Shown in pieces: positions 1 through 7,351 of a stretch of DNA of 64,000 nucleotides (position 1 is its first letter; the number at the start of each line of letters is the position of its first letter). The stretch comes from an uncultured Alistipes sp. (GTDB lineage: Bacteria > Bacteroidota > Bacteroidia > Bacteroidales > Rikenellaceae), in contig UQYM01000005.1 in NCBI GenBank assembly GCA_900545315.1, positions 37,244 to 101,243 on the forward strand, written 5' to 3'. Position numbers and translations under genes: made by a program. The notes below the pieces were generated by a model that saw nothing but the letters and a program-made list of their open reading frames with translations, did not search any database and was not told where the DNA came from.

Positions 1-654
1 GTCGAGCAGATGCCCCGATTCCCGGGCGGCGATGCTGCAATGTTGAAGTACATCCGGGACAACTTACGTTATCCACAGAGCGCCTTGGAGCAGGGAATTC
101 AGGGTCGAGTTATTGTACAGTTCGTAGTGGGTGAAGAGGGGGAGCTCAGCGATATAAAGATCCTGAGCGGTATCGATCCGCAGTGTGACCAGGAGGCGAT
201 CCGCATCATCCAATCGATGCCTCGATGGACTCCCGGAAAACGCAACGGCATTGCGGTTCCGGTTTACTATCGGGTACCAATTACCTTACACCCCCAATTG
301 ACAAAACCGTTGCAACCGGCCGATAAGGAGGCAAACGAACGAAAAATTTACCAAACGGTTGAGCAGATGCCCGAATTTCCGGGAGGGATACGCGCCTTGA
401 TGCAATATATCCAAAGCCATCTACAGCCCCCACCCGATTTCATACGGGAACGCTTTCAGGGCAGAGTAATCGTCCGGTTCGTGGTGGAACCGGACGGGAC
501 CATTACCAACGCCGAGGTGATTAAAGGGCTTTATCCGTTTTGTGACCGGGAGGCCATTCGTGTCATCGAGTCCATGCCGAAATGGATTCCCGGCCGACAC
601 AATGGGGTTGCCGTACCAGTTTACTACCTCGTACCGGTAACCTTCAAAATTTGA
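1..654 (+). CDS. TonB-family protein with two tandem TonB C-terminal domains (5' end outside window)
   Basis: The reading frame is open from base 1, so the gene starts upstream of the window; the first ATG inside (base 10) is not the start. The visible 217 residues contain two copies of a TonB C-terminal-like domain. Each begins with the same VEQMP.FPGG motif (visible residues 1 and 120) and carries QGRVIV.FVV, then CD.EAIR.I.SMP.W.PG..NG.AVPVYY..P.T. TonB C-terminal domains normally contact the TonB box of outer-membrane receptors and transmit energy from ExbB/ExbD. The missing N-terminus should hold the membrane anchor, or this may be a membrane-anchored variant with only sensing or docking roles. 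Family assignment is firm; energy transduction by this protein is inferred. Confidence 0.85.
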   Translation, partial: VEQMPRFPGGDAAMLKYIRDNLRYPQSALEQGIQGRVIVQFVVGEEGELSDIKILSGIDPQCDQEAIRIIQSMPRWTPGKRNGIAVPVYYRVPITLHPQLTKPLQPADKEANERKIYQTVEQMPEFPGGIRALMQYIQSHLQPPPDFIRERFQGRVIVRFVVEPDGTITNAEVIKGLYPFCDREAIRVIESMPKWIPGRHNGVAVPVYYLVPVTFKI

Positions 655-1010
655 TGAACGAATTTTGGGATCAACCCTCACTCGAGAACGCCTTACCTCC
701 ATCCCGGTTATTGCAGATTCACAATCGGTTACGGCATAGACCGAGGGGGCAGGATCCTTGCAGTACGTCCCCCCCCAACAACGATTCTTTGCATCAGGCC
801 CCTAAAACGAGACAATATTCAGCCCCCTGTCTCGTTAAAAGAATACTCTTTGCAGAGAAGCTCTATCCCTGTCTCCACACGCAGGCAGGCCAGCAGGGGT
901 GAACCGCAGTTGAACCCAGCGTAAGCGGGCAAAACTGGACTAAGAAGAGAAAATAACCGATAGAAACGCTATTTTTCTCTACAGAGTCATATGGATTCAT
1001 GCGAATTTCG
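655..1010. other. Non-coding gap with an inverted repeat
   Basis: I see no convincing gene here. A 9-bp inverted repeat (806-814 with 828-836, AACGAGACA/TGTCTCGTT, 13-base loop) lacks a T-run on the plus strand, so it is at best a weak terminator for the upstream TonB-like gene. A run of eight C residues lies at 769-776. Confidence 0.5.
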
Positions 1011-1018
1011 TATCTTTG
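1011..1018 (+). promoter_or_regulatory. Candidate Bacteroidota -7 element for the 1038-3920 operon
   Basis: TATCTTTG matches the Bacteroidota TAnnTTTG element and lies 20 bases before the ATG at 1038. No clear -33 TTG is present at 19-21 bp upstream, so the call rests on the -7 box and position only. Confidence 0.5.
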
Positions 1019-1037
1019 CATAGATAGGGAGCAAACT

Positions 1038-1292
1038 ATGGAAAATAACAATCGGACACAACACCGTACAGGAAAAGAGTTAATCATGTATGCTTTCGGC
1101 ATCTTCATGCTTTTCTTCTATTTGGGGATGGCCTATATGTTTTTATTTTCCAATGTCTTAACGGAGAATATGTCTCCCGCCATCCGTTATACGATGGGAG
1201 GCATTTTTTTAGTTTACGGAATATTCCGTCTTTATCGGCAAATTCGTATTGGCAGAGCCAGTAAATACGGAACCTACGAAGACGAAAAGTAA
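1038..1292 (+). CDS. Small two-helix membrane protein, function unknown
   Basis: An 84-residue protein. I start it at the ATG at 1038 because AGGGAGCAA sits just upstream and because an earlier start would overlap the candidate promoter. Residues about 15-38 (FGIFMLFFYLGMAYMFLF and neighbours) and about 48-65 (TMGGIFLVYGIFRLY) form two hydrophobic segments, followed by a charged tail. The gene is 16 bp before the PstS-like lipoprotein and probably co-transcribed with it and the TPR protein. In Bacteroidota a small membrane protein often lies in this position among TonB/ExbD-type genes, so a supporting envelope role is possible. I do not recognise a named family. Confidence 0.75.
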   Translation: MENNNRTQHRTGKELIMYAFGIFMLFFYLGMAYMFLFSNVLTENMSPAIRYTMGGIFLVYGIFRLYRQIRIGRASKYGTYEDEK

Positions 1293-1308
1293 CAAACATA
1301 AAAACGAA

Positions 1309-2259
1309 ATGACCATGACAAGACATATTGCCCTTATGTTGCTGCTGGGAGTGGCAGTTTCAGTCTCCTCCTGCCGCAACAAAGCCAAAGGTCCGACCGA
1401 TACGGTCTCCAGCGGCGTAATCAAAATTAGCGTGGATGAGAGTTTCCGTCCACTGATTCAGGAGGAGATCGATGTTTACGAAGGGCTTTACCCTGCAGCC
1501 GGTCTGATCCCGGAATACACCAGCGAAGTCGAAGCCATCAATCTGTTGTTGAAAGATAGTGTCCGACTGGCTGTCAGCACCCGCCAGTTGACCCAAGCCG
1601 AGATCAACGGTCTTGCCGAGAAAAAGCTGGTTCCACGTCAGATTAAAATTGCGACCGATGGGATCGCTCTCATCACGCACAAACAGAATGCAGATACGAT
1701 TCTGTCAGTGCCCGATCTGACCAAGATCCTCACCGGCAAAATCACCAAATGGAGCCAATTGGATCCCAAAAGTACGCTCGGAGACATCCAGGTGGTATTC
1801 GACAACACCAACTCCAGCACAGTCCGTTATGCGATCGACTCGCTTTGCAACGGAGAGCCGCTCTACAAAGAGCTGACAGCCTTGGGAACCAACCCGCAAG
1901 TAATTGACCATGTCGCCAAAACCCCCAATGCTTTGGGAATTATCGGGGTAAGCTGGATCGGAAACGAAGCGGATTCGACCAATCTCTCCTTCTCGGAGCG
2001 GATCAACGTGATGCGCCTGAGTCGGGAAAATCCGGCCATGGTAGCCAACAGTTGCAAACCGTTTCAGGCATACCTAGCTTTGGGACGTTATCCGCTGACA
2101 CGCGACGTTTATATTCTGCTGACCGATCCCCGCAACGGGTTGGCATCAGGATTTACCACCTACGTTTGTTCAGACCGAGGACAACGGATTCTGCTCAAAT
2201 CAGGCGTTGTACCAGCCACACAGGCAATCCGGCTGGTTGACGTACGGGATGAACTATAA
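1309..2259 (+). CDS. PstS-like substrate-binding lipoprotein
   Basis: About 314-316 residues, starting at ATG 1309 or 1315; the second gives a clean lipoprotein signal ending in VSSC with the acylated cysteine at residue 20. The rest reads as a periplasmic-binding-protein fold of the phosphate-binding PstS type (SVDESFRPLIQEEIDVY, then a segment on selective residues such as VSTRQLTQAE, and IIGVSWIGNEAD). No phosphate ABC permease or ATPase follows, so it is not part of a canonical pst operon. In Bacteroidota such orphan PstS-like lipoproteins sit beside ExbD/TonB and TPR genes, and the neighbours here fit that pattern. Ligand unknown. It is 38 bp upstream of the TPR gene. Confidence 0.85.
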   Translation: MTMTRHIALMLLLGVAVSVSSCRNKAKGPTDTVSSGVIKISVDESFRPLIQEEIDVYEGLYPAAGLIPEYTSEVEAINLLLKDSVRLAVSTRQLTQAEINGLAEKKLVPRQIKIATDGIALITHKQNADTILSVPDLTKILTGKITKWSQLDPKSTLGDIQVVFDNTNSSTVRYAIDSLCNGEPLYKELTALGTNPQVIDHVAKTPNALGIIGVSWIGNEADSTNLSFSERINVMRLSRENPAMVANSCKPFQAYLALGRYPLTRDVYILLTDPRNGLASGFTTYVCSDRGQRILLKSGVVPATQAIRLVDVRDEL

Positions 2260-2297
2260 CAGACACAACACTGAAACTTAAATAACAAACACGCATT

Positions 2298-3920
2298 ATG
2301 AACATCCGGAAAACCATGCTGGCCACTACCCTGCTTTTTGCAGGAGGTGCAACCGCCCTGTTTGCAGACAATAGCAAGGCGATCGAATTCTACAAAACTG
2401 GACGAATCGAACCTGCCAAGGCTATGCTGCTACAAAATATCGCCACAGGTGCTGGCAACAAGGCAGAAGCGGCCTATTACCTCGGTGAGATTTACAAGGA
2501 GGCCAACCAACTTGATTCAGCTGCCTACTATTACAACTTAGGCTTGCAGGCTGATCCCTCCTATCAGCTGAATATGATTGGAGATCTCTCACTGTTGAAG
2601 ATGAAAGATCCTCTGGAGGCCGATAAAAAATTCGAAGAGCTTCTCTCGAATAAGGTCAACCGCAAAAATCCCGAGCTGTTCGTAGCTGCAGCGGCTGTTT
2701 ACAAGGATCGTCCGATCAAGGCTGAGGAGTTCTTGAACCAAGCCCGTGAACTGGATAAAAAATTGGCCAGCATCTACGTTCTGATGGCCGATGTACAGGC
2801 AGCCAAGAAAGATTACAACGGCGCAGCTGCCAACTATGAGCAGGCGCTGTCGTTCGATCCGAACTGCAAAGAGGCTTATGTAAAATATGCCCGTATTTAC
2901 GCCCCGATTAATGCAGCCGTAGCAGCTGACGTTTTGAACCGTATGTTGGCACAGGACCCCTCATCGGCTGTTGCACACCGTGAGCTGGCTGAGATTTACT
3001 ACCAGGAGGGTCAGTTGCTGAAAGCGGCCGATGCCTATGCAGAGTATATCAACGACCCGTATGTTTCGTCAAGCGACTATGCACGCTACGCAACGATTCT
3101 TTTCTTCAAAAAGGATTATGAGAAGTCTAAAGAGATCGTAAACAAGGCTCTGCAAAAAGATCCGAATAACATGGTTTTGCAGCGTCTGCTTTTCTACAAT
3201 GACACCGATCTGAAAAACGATGATGCAGCACTTAGTGAAGCTGAATCCTTCTTCAATGCAGGTTTCCCGGAAAAAGATTATATCGCACAGGACTATCTCT
3301 ATTTTGGTCGTCTGCTGATCAAAAACAAACAGTACGAACGTGGAATTGCTCAGTTGCAGAAAGCATTGGCACTTGATCCGAAACAGGTAGCTCTTTACCA
3401 AGAGATTGCCAACGCATATGAGGATATGAACGATTACGGCAACGCCATTACCAACTTCACCCTCTACATCCAAAACATGCCACAAGAGGAGGTACAGGTT
3501 ACCGATTACTACAATCTTGGAACAGCAGCTTACTATGCTGCTCACAGCCTCGACACCGCAGCTACCGATTATGCTGCACAAAAGGCAGCTTATCTGGCCA
3601 AAGCAGACAGCATGTTCGCTTATGTATCAGAGAAGGCTCCAGACAGCTACCTGGGTTATTTCTGGCGTGCCCGTGTACAATCCGCTCTGGATCCCGAGAC
3701 CGATCAGGGTTTGGCAAAACCCTATTATGAGAAGACGGTTGAAGTGCTGGATGCGCAGGGTGACGACAGACCTCAGATCTACATTGAGTGCTACAGTTAC
3801 CTGGGTTACTACTACTATGTAAAAGAGGATATCGAAAACTCGAAGAAATATTGGGAAAAGATCCTGGCAATCGATCCTGAACACGAAGTTGCCAAACGTG
3901 CATTGGAAGCGATGAAATAG
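2298..3920 (+). CDS. Secreted tetratricopeptide-repeat protein
   Basis: A 540-residue protein with a signal peptide (residues 1-23, cleavage after TALFA). Almost all of the mature chain is a run of TPR units, for example AEAAYYLGEIYKEANQLDSA, AYVKYARIYAPI, LYFGRLLIKNKQYERGIAQL and YSYLGYYYYVKEDIENSKKY. TPR solenoids bind peptides or other proteins, here in the periplasm. It closes the operon with the small membrane protein and the PstS-like lipoprotein and is followed at once by a strong terminator. The conserved association of TonB/ExbD, PstS-like and TPR genes in Bacteroidota suggests one envelope complex, but no function has been shown from this sequence. Confidence 0.88.
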   Translation: MNIRKTMLATTLLFAGGATALFADNSKAIEFYKTGRIEPAKAMLLQNIATGAGNKAEAAYYLGEIYKEANQLDSAAYYYNLGLQADPSYQLNMIGDLSLLKMKDPLEADKKFEELLSNKVNRKNPELFVAAAAVYKDRPIKAEEFLNQARELDKKLASIYVLMADVQAAKKDYNGAAANYEQALSFDPNCKEAYVKYARIYAPINAAVAADVLNRMLAQDPSSAVAHRELAEIYYQEGQLLKAADAYAEYINDPYVSSSDYARYATILFFKKDYEKSKEIVNKALQKDPNNMVLQRLLFYNDTDLKNDDAALSEAESFFNAGFPEKDYIAQDYLYFGRLLIKNKQYERGIAQLQKALALDPKQVALYQEIANAYEDMNDYGNAITNFTLYIQNMPQEEVQVTDYYNLGTAAYYAAHSLDTAATDYAAQKAAYLAKADSMFAYVSEKAPDSYLGYFWRARVQSALDPETDQGLAKPYYEKTVEVLDAQGDDRPQIYIECYSYLGYYYYVKEDIENSKKYWEKILAIDPEHEVAKRALEAMK

Positions 3921-3940
3921 GAATTTCCAACCAACCTAAA

Positions 3941-3978
3941 AAAACTCTGACAGAAGATTCTGTCAGAGTTTTTTTATT
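3941..3978 (+). terminator. Intrinsic terminator after the TPR gene
   Basis: Perfect 14-bp stem (3941-3954 with 3959-3972), AGAT loop, followed by a T-run. Confidence 0.93.
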
Positions 3979-4589
3979 TAGTTATCGCCTATTCCAAAAG
4001 CGCATCTGTTTTCCCGATCTACCACGCTTCTGCATCAAAAACGTTCACTCATCCCGACCTCGCGATAAGTTCCTGCTCCACGCAACTAATTAACTGGGCC
4101 GACACGAAACCGAACAAATCATTATACTATCACACATCTTATCGGCATTCCCCTCCTCCGAACCCACCTCGTCCATCCAAGGTCCCCGCATCAAACAACG
4201 CACACTCTCCCCAACGCCACAAGTCGTTCCAGCCACACACAACCGATCACCAGCAACAACCGGACTGACACCAACCGAATGCTGCGCCATATCATTCACC
4301 CCCTCTGTGCCACCAGCAGACCGGCAGTTCTCCCCCTTCCCACTCGCCTACCAAAGGCCACTACACCTCACATCTTTTTGCTGCGAACACCCCACGAATG
4401 GCACAAAACACATATAAAGAGCGTGCAGCGATATCTCTTTTCACAGTCCTTTACCCTTTCATACCCTCAAATTCCCCGTGTGGACACAAAAAGTGACAAA
4501 AAATTGATTGCTCTGTAAAAATAATAGACATTTTTATTGACACATAAAATTCACAAATATCTGATATATAGTTAATTACATATTTGGCA
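3979..4589. other. Non-coding, C-rich gap
   Basis: No supported gene. The plus strand is strongly C-rich and G-poor; 4201-4260 has 28 C and 6 G. Near the right end, GTGTGGACAC (4478-4487) forms a small inverted repeat 110 bases before the tolC-like promoter region and could be an operator, with no direct evidence. Confidence 0.5.
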
Positions 4590-4597
4590 TAGCTTTG
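4581..4597 (+). promoter_or_regulatory. Candidate promoter of the efflux operon
   Basis: TAGCTTTG at 4590-4597 matches TAnnTTTG, about 40 bases before the tolC-like ATG. It overlaps TTGGCATAGCTTTGG (4584-4598), which resembles a sigma-54 -24/-12 site but is one base short in spacing. Which sigma factor is used cannot be settled by eye. Confidence 0.45.
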
Positions 4598-4637
4598 GGA
4601 TACATACGGGCAGAAAGGTAATTAACCCAGAAATAAG

Positions 4638-5960
4638 ATGAAAACAGCCATTTTCACCGTCGCGCTGTCAATATTATTGACACCTCTGTATGCTCAAAAA
4701 AAGATGACGCTAACAGATTGCATGAAATATGCCATCGAACACTCGACTACCGTTCAGCAAAAAGAGATTTCAGTGGAAGATGCACGACAAAATTATATCG
4801 GAGCAATAGCATCAGCAATGCCTTCGATCAGTGCCTCCACGGGCGGTACCCTGAATTACGGTCGTTCAATCGACCCGGGGACCAATACCTACACCACCAC
4901 CTCTACCTTTAACAACTCGTACAGCTTATCCGGATCGTTAACGGTTTTCAATGGATTATCGACAATTAACACCATCCGCGCCATGAAGGTGATGCGCGCC
5001 ATGGGAGTCGAGGAACTGCAACTGGCACGTGATCAGATCGCCATGAATACAATGTCGGCCTATTTCGATGTTGTGTACTACTACGGCACGGTAGAGATCG
5101 CACAGGAGCAACTGACGACCAGCCAGTTGGAATTGAAACAGGTACAGGAACAGTTCGAACTCGATTTGAAAGCGCCGGCCGATGTAGCGGAGGTCGAGGC
5201 TCAGGTTGCCAATTACGATTACCTGCTCACCGAACAACAGAACAACTTGGCATTGGCATTAATCGAACTGCGCAAGGTGATGAACTACCCGCAAGCTGAC
5301 TCGTTGGAGATCGAAACCAACATCGGTTTTGAAGGAATCCTCGTCACCGAAACACTCGAAGAGGTTTTGAGTTATGCATTGGAGTACAATCCGCAGGTAC
5401 GTTCCAAACAGATGAACAGCCGCTACTACGAATTGAATTATGCAAGTACGAAAGGGCGTTATCTTCCCTCGATCAGTCTGTCGGGAGGTTTCAGCACCAA
5501 CTATTTTATCAACCTGGATGCAGCTTCGAACTATGCCAAATACACGACCCAGTTGAGCAATAACCGAGGCCATTATATCGGTATGTCGATGTCGATTCCC
5601 ATCTTTTCGGGATTGAGCCGACGGGTGGCCAAACATCGAGCCAAACTGCAGTACAACAATGCACTGTTGGCCCATACCGAGCAGCGCAGGGCATTGGAAA
5701 GCGAAGTGGCCAAAACCTATCAGGAGATGCAGAATTTTGGGAAGCAGTTTGTCATGAGTCAAAAGAAGGTGAAGTCCAACGACCTGGCTTACCGCAGTGT
5801 GTCCCAAAAATTTTCGGAGGGTATGGTTACCGCCATTGATTTGCAGACTGCAGCGAACAATCTGTTGCAGGCCCGTTCCGATCTGCTGCACGCCCGCCTG
5901 CAATACATCATCAAATGCCGCATAGTAGACTATTACAATGGGGTTCCGCTGATTCACTAA
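4638..5960 (+). CDS. TolC-family outer-membrane efflux channel
   Basis: 440 residues with a signal peptide (MKTAIFTVALSILLTPLYAQ). Two halves of the outer-membrane-efflux-protein (OEP) repeat are visible: MTLTDCMKYAIEHSTTVQQ near residue 25 and the matching ETLEEVLSYALEYNPQVRSK near residue 240, each followed by long helices and amphipathic strands such as IGMSMSIPIFSGL. Length is typical of TolC homologues. TolC trimers form the outer-membrane exit duct of tripartite pumps. The next three genes give the adaptor, permease and ATPase, so this is the channel of that pump. The exported substrate is unknown. Confidence 0.93.
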   Translation: MKTAIFTVALSILLTPLYAQKKMTLTDCMKYAIEHSTTVQQKEISVEDARQNYIGAIASAMPSISASTGGTLNYGRSIDPGTNTYTTTSTFNNSYSLSGSLTVFNGLSTINTIRAMKVMRAMGVEELQLARDQIAMNTMSAYFDVVYYYGTVEIAQEQLTTSQLELKQVQEQFELDLKAPADVAEVEAQVANYDYLLTEQQNNLALALIELRKVMNYPQADSLEIETNIGFEGILVTETLEEVLSYALEYNPQVRSKQMNSRYYELNYASTKGRYLPSISLSGGFSTNYFINLDAASNYAKYTTQLSNNRGHYIGMSMSIPIFSGLSRRVAKHRAKLQYNNALLAHTEQRRALESEVAKTYQEMQNFGKQFVMSQKKVKSNDLAYRSVSQKFSEGMVTAIDLQTAANNLLQARSDLLHARLQYIIKCRIVDYYNGVPLIH

Positions 5961-6055
5961 AACCTTGCGAAGCACAAAGAAATTACAAAAACCATATCGA
6001 TAGGGAATTTTTCCCGAACAACTCAACCCAGTAAAAACAAGTAAATCTAAATACC

Positions 6056-7315
6056 ATGGATATCAAGCGAGAAAAAAAGACCGGATGGAAAGCGATTTTC
6101 CAAAAGAAATATTTGCCCTATCTGTTTGGCGGTATATTTCTAATCTTTGTCGCCATACTGTTGTTGCGCAGCAATGCATCCGTACTGCGTGTCAGCGCCG
6201 ATGTGGTGACCATTTCGGAGGTCGAGAAGGGCGAATTCAACGACTACGTTCGTCTGACCAGTACAGCACAACCGATCACCACCGTTCAACTCTCGCCGCT
6301 GGAAACGGGAGTAGTCGAACGGATCGTAGCCGAAGAGGGTACGAAAGTACGTCGGGGGGACGTCATTGTCGAGATGTCTAACAACTCGTTGAGCATGCAG
6401 ATTCTGCAATCGGAAGCCGACCTGGCCGAGAAACAGAATATTCTGCGCAATACGTTGATCTCCATGGAGCAGGAACGTCTGACCTTGAAACAGGACAGAC
6501 TGCAGCTCGACATTGATGTCGACCGCAAATACCGGGCTTATATGCGCAATGAACGGCTCTACAAGAACAATTTGCTGGCCAAGGAGGATTGGATGCAGTC
6601 GAAAGAGGATTATGAACTGGCCCTGAATCAGCGAACGCTGAATGAGGAGAAGCAGTACCAGGATTCGCTTTTCCGCTCGAATCAGGTGGGGCAGATGGAA
6701 GAGAGTCTTCGCTCGATGTCCCTGAACATGCAGTTGATCCGGCAGCGAGTCGATAACCTGAAGATCAAAGCGCCTATTGATGGTGAGGTGGGTATGCTAA
6801 ACGTTGTATTGGGGCAGTCTGTCGGAGAAGGCACCGCAATCGGACAGGTCAACGACCTTTCAGCCTACAAGGTGACGGCTCAAATCGATGAGCACTACAT
6901 CGATCGGGTCACGATTGGACTGACGGCATCTTTCGAGCGACAGGACAACCTCTATGAGATGGTACTGCGGAAGGTCTATCCGGAGGTACGTGAAGGACAA
7001 TTCCGCGCCGACTTTGTCTTTTCGGGCGAGGTTCCGGAAAACATTCGCAGTGGACAGACCTACTACCTGAACCTGCAACTCGGACAGCCGACCGAGGCCG
7101 TTATGATTCCACGCGGATCCTTCTACCAGTTGACGGGTGGCTCCTGGATCTACGTTGTGAATGCGGAAGGGACCAAGGCGTTCCGTCGCAAGATTCGGAT
7201 CGGTCGTCAAAATCCTCAATATTACGAGGTTCTCGAAGGGCTTGATCCTGGAGAAAAAGTGATTACCTCATCGTACGACAATTTTGGAGAACACGACGTG
7301 CTGATGCTTAAATAA
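6056..7315 (+). CDS. HlyD/RND-type periplasmic adaptor protein
   Basis: 419 residues. A single membrane anchor lies at about 21-40 (YLPYLFGGIFLIFVAILLL). Then come a lipoyl/barrel-sandwich half (QLSPLETGVVERIVAEEG), a long helical hairpin rich in E, Q and L (about 115-235), the second sandwich half (IKAPIDGEVGMLNVVLGQSV) and a beta-barrel plus C-terminal domain ending in GLDPGEKVITSSYDNF. This is the adaptor that bridges the inner-membrane permease and the TolC-like channel. It sits 95 bp after the channel gene and 36 bp before the permease gene, in one transcription unit. Confidence 0.92.
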   Translation: MDIKREKKTGWKAIFQKKYLPYLFGGIFLIFVAILLLRSNASVLRVSADVVTISEVEKGEFNDYVRLTSTAQPITTVQLSPLETGVVERIVAEEGTKVRRGDVIVEMSNNSLSMQILQSEADLAEKQNILRNTLISMEQERLTLKQDRLQLDIDVDRKYRAYMRNERLYKNNLLAKEDWMQSKEDYELALNQRTLNEEKQYQDSLFRSNQVGQMEESLRSMSLNMQLIRQRVDNLKIKAPIDGEVGMLNVVLGQSVGEGTAIGQVNDLSAYKVTAQIDEHYIDRVTIGLTASFERQDNLYEMVLRKVYPEVREGQFRADFVFSGEVPENIRSGQTYYLNLQLGQPTEAVMIPRGSFYQLTGGSWIYVVNAEGTKAFRRKIRIGRQNPQYYEVLEGLDPGEKVITSSYDNFGEHDVLMLK

Positions 7316-7351
7316 AATCTATTAAATTACTCTACCTAAACGATTATTGCT

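Noticed and set aside
769..776. Phase-variable poly-C tract
   Set aside because: The eight C residues lie outside any gene and away from a recognisable promoter spacer.
3979..4589. Two short frames (4090-4299 minus, 4279-4518 plus)
   Set aside because: Low-complexity, no family features, no ribosome-binding or promoter support.
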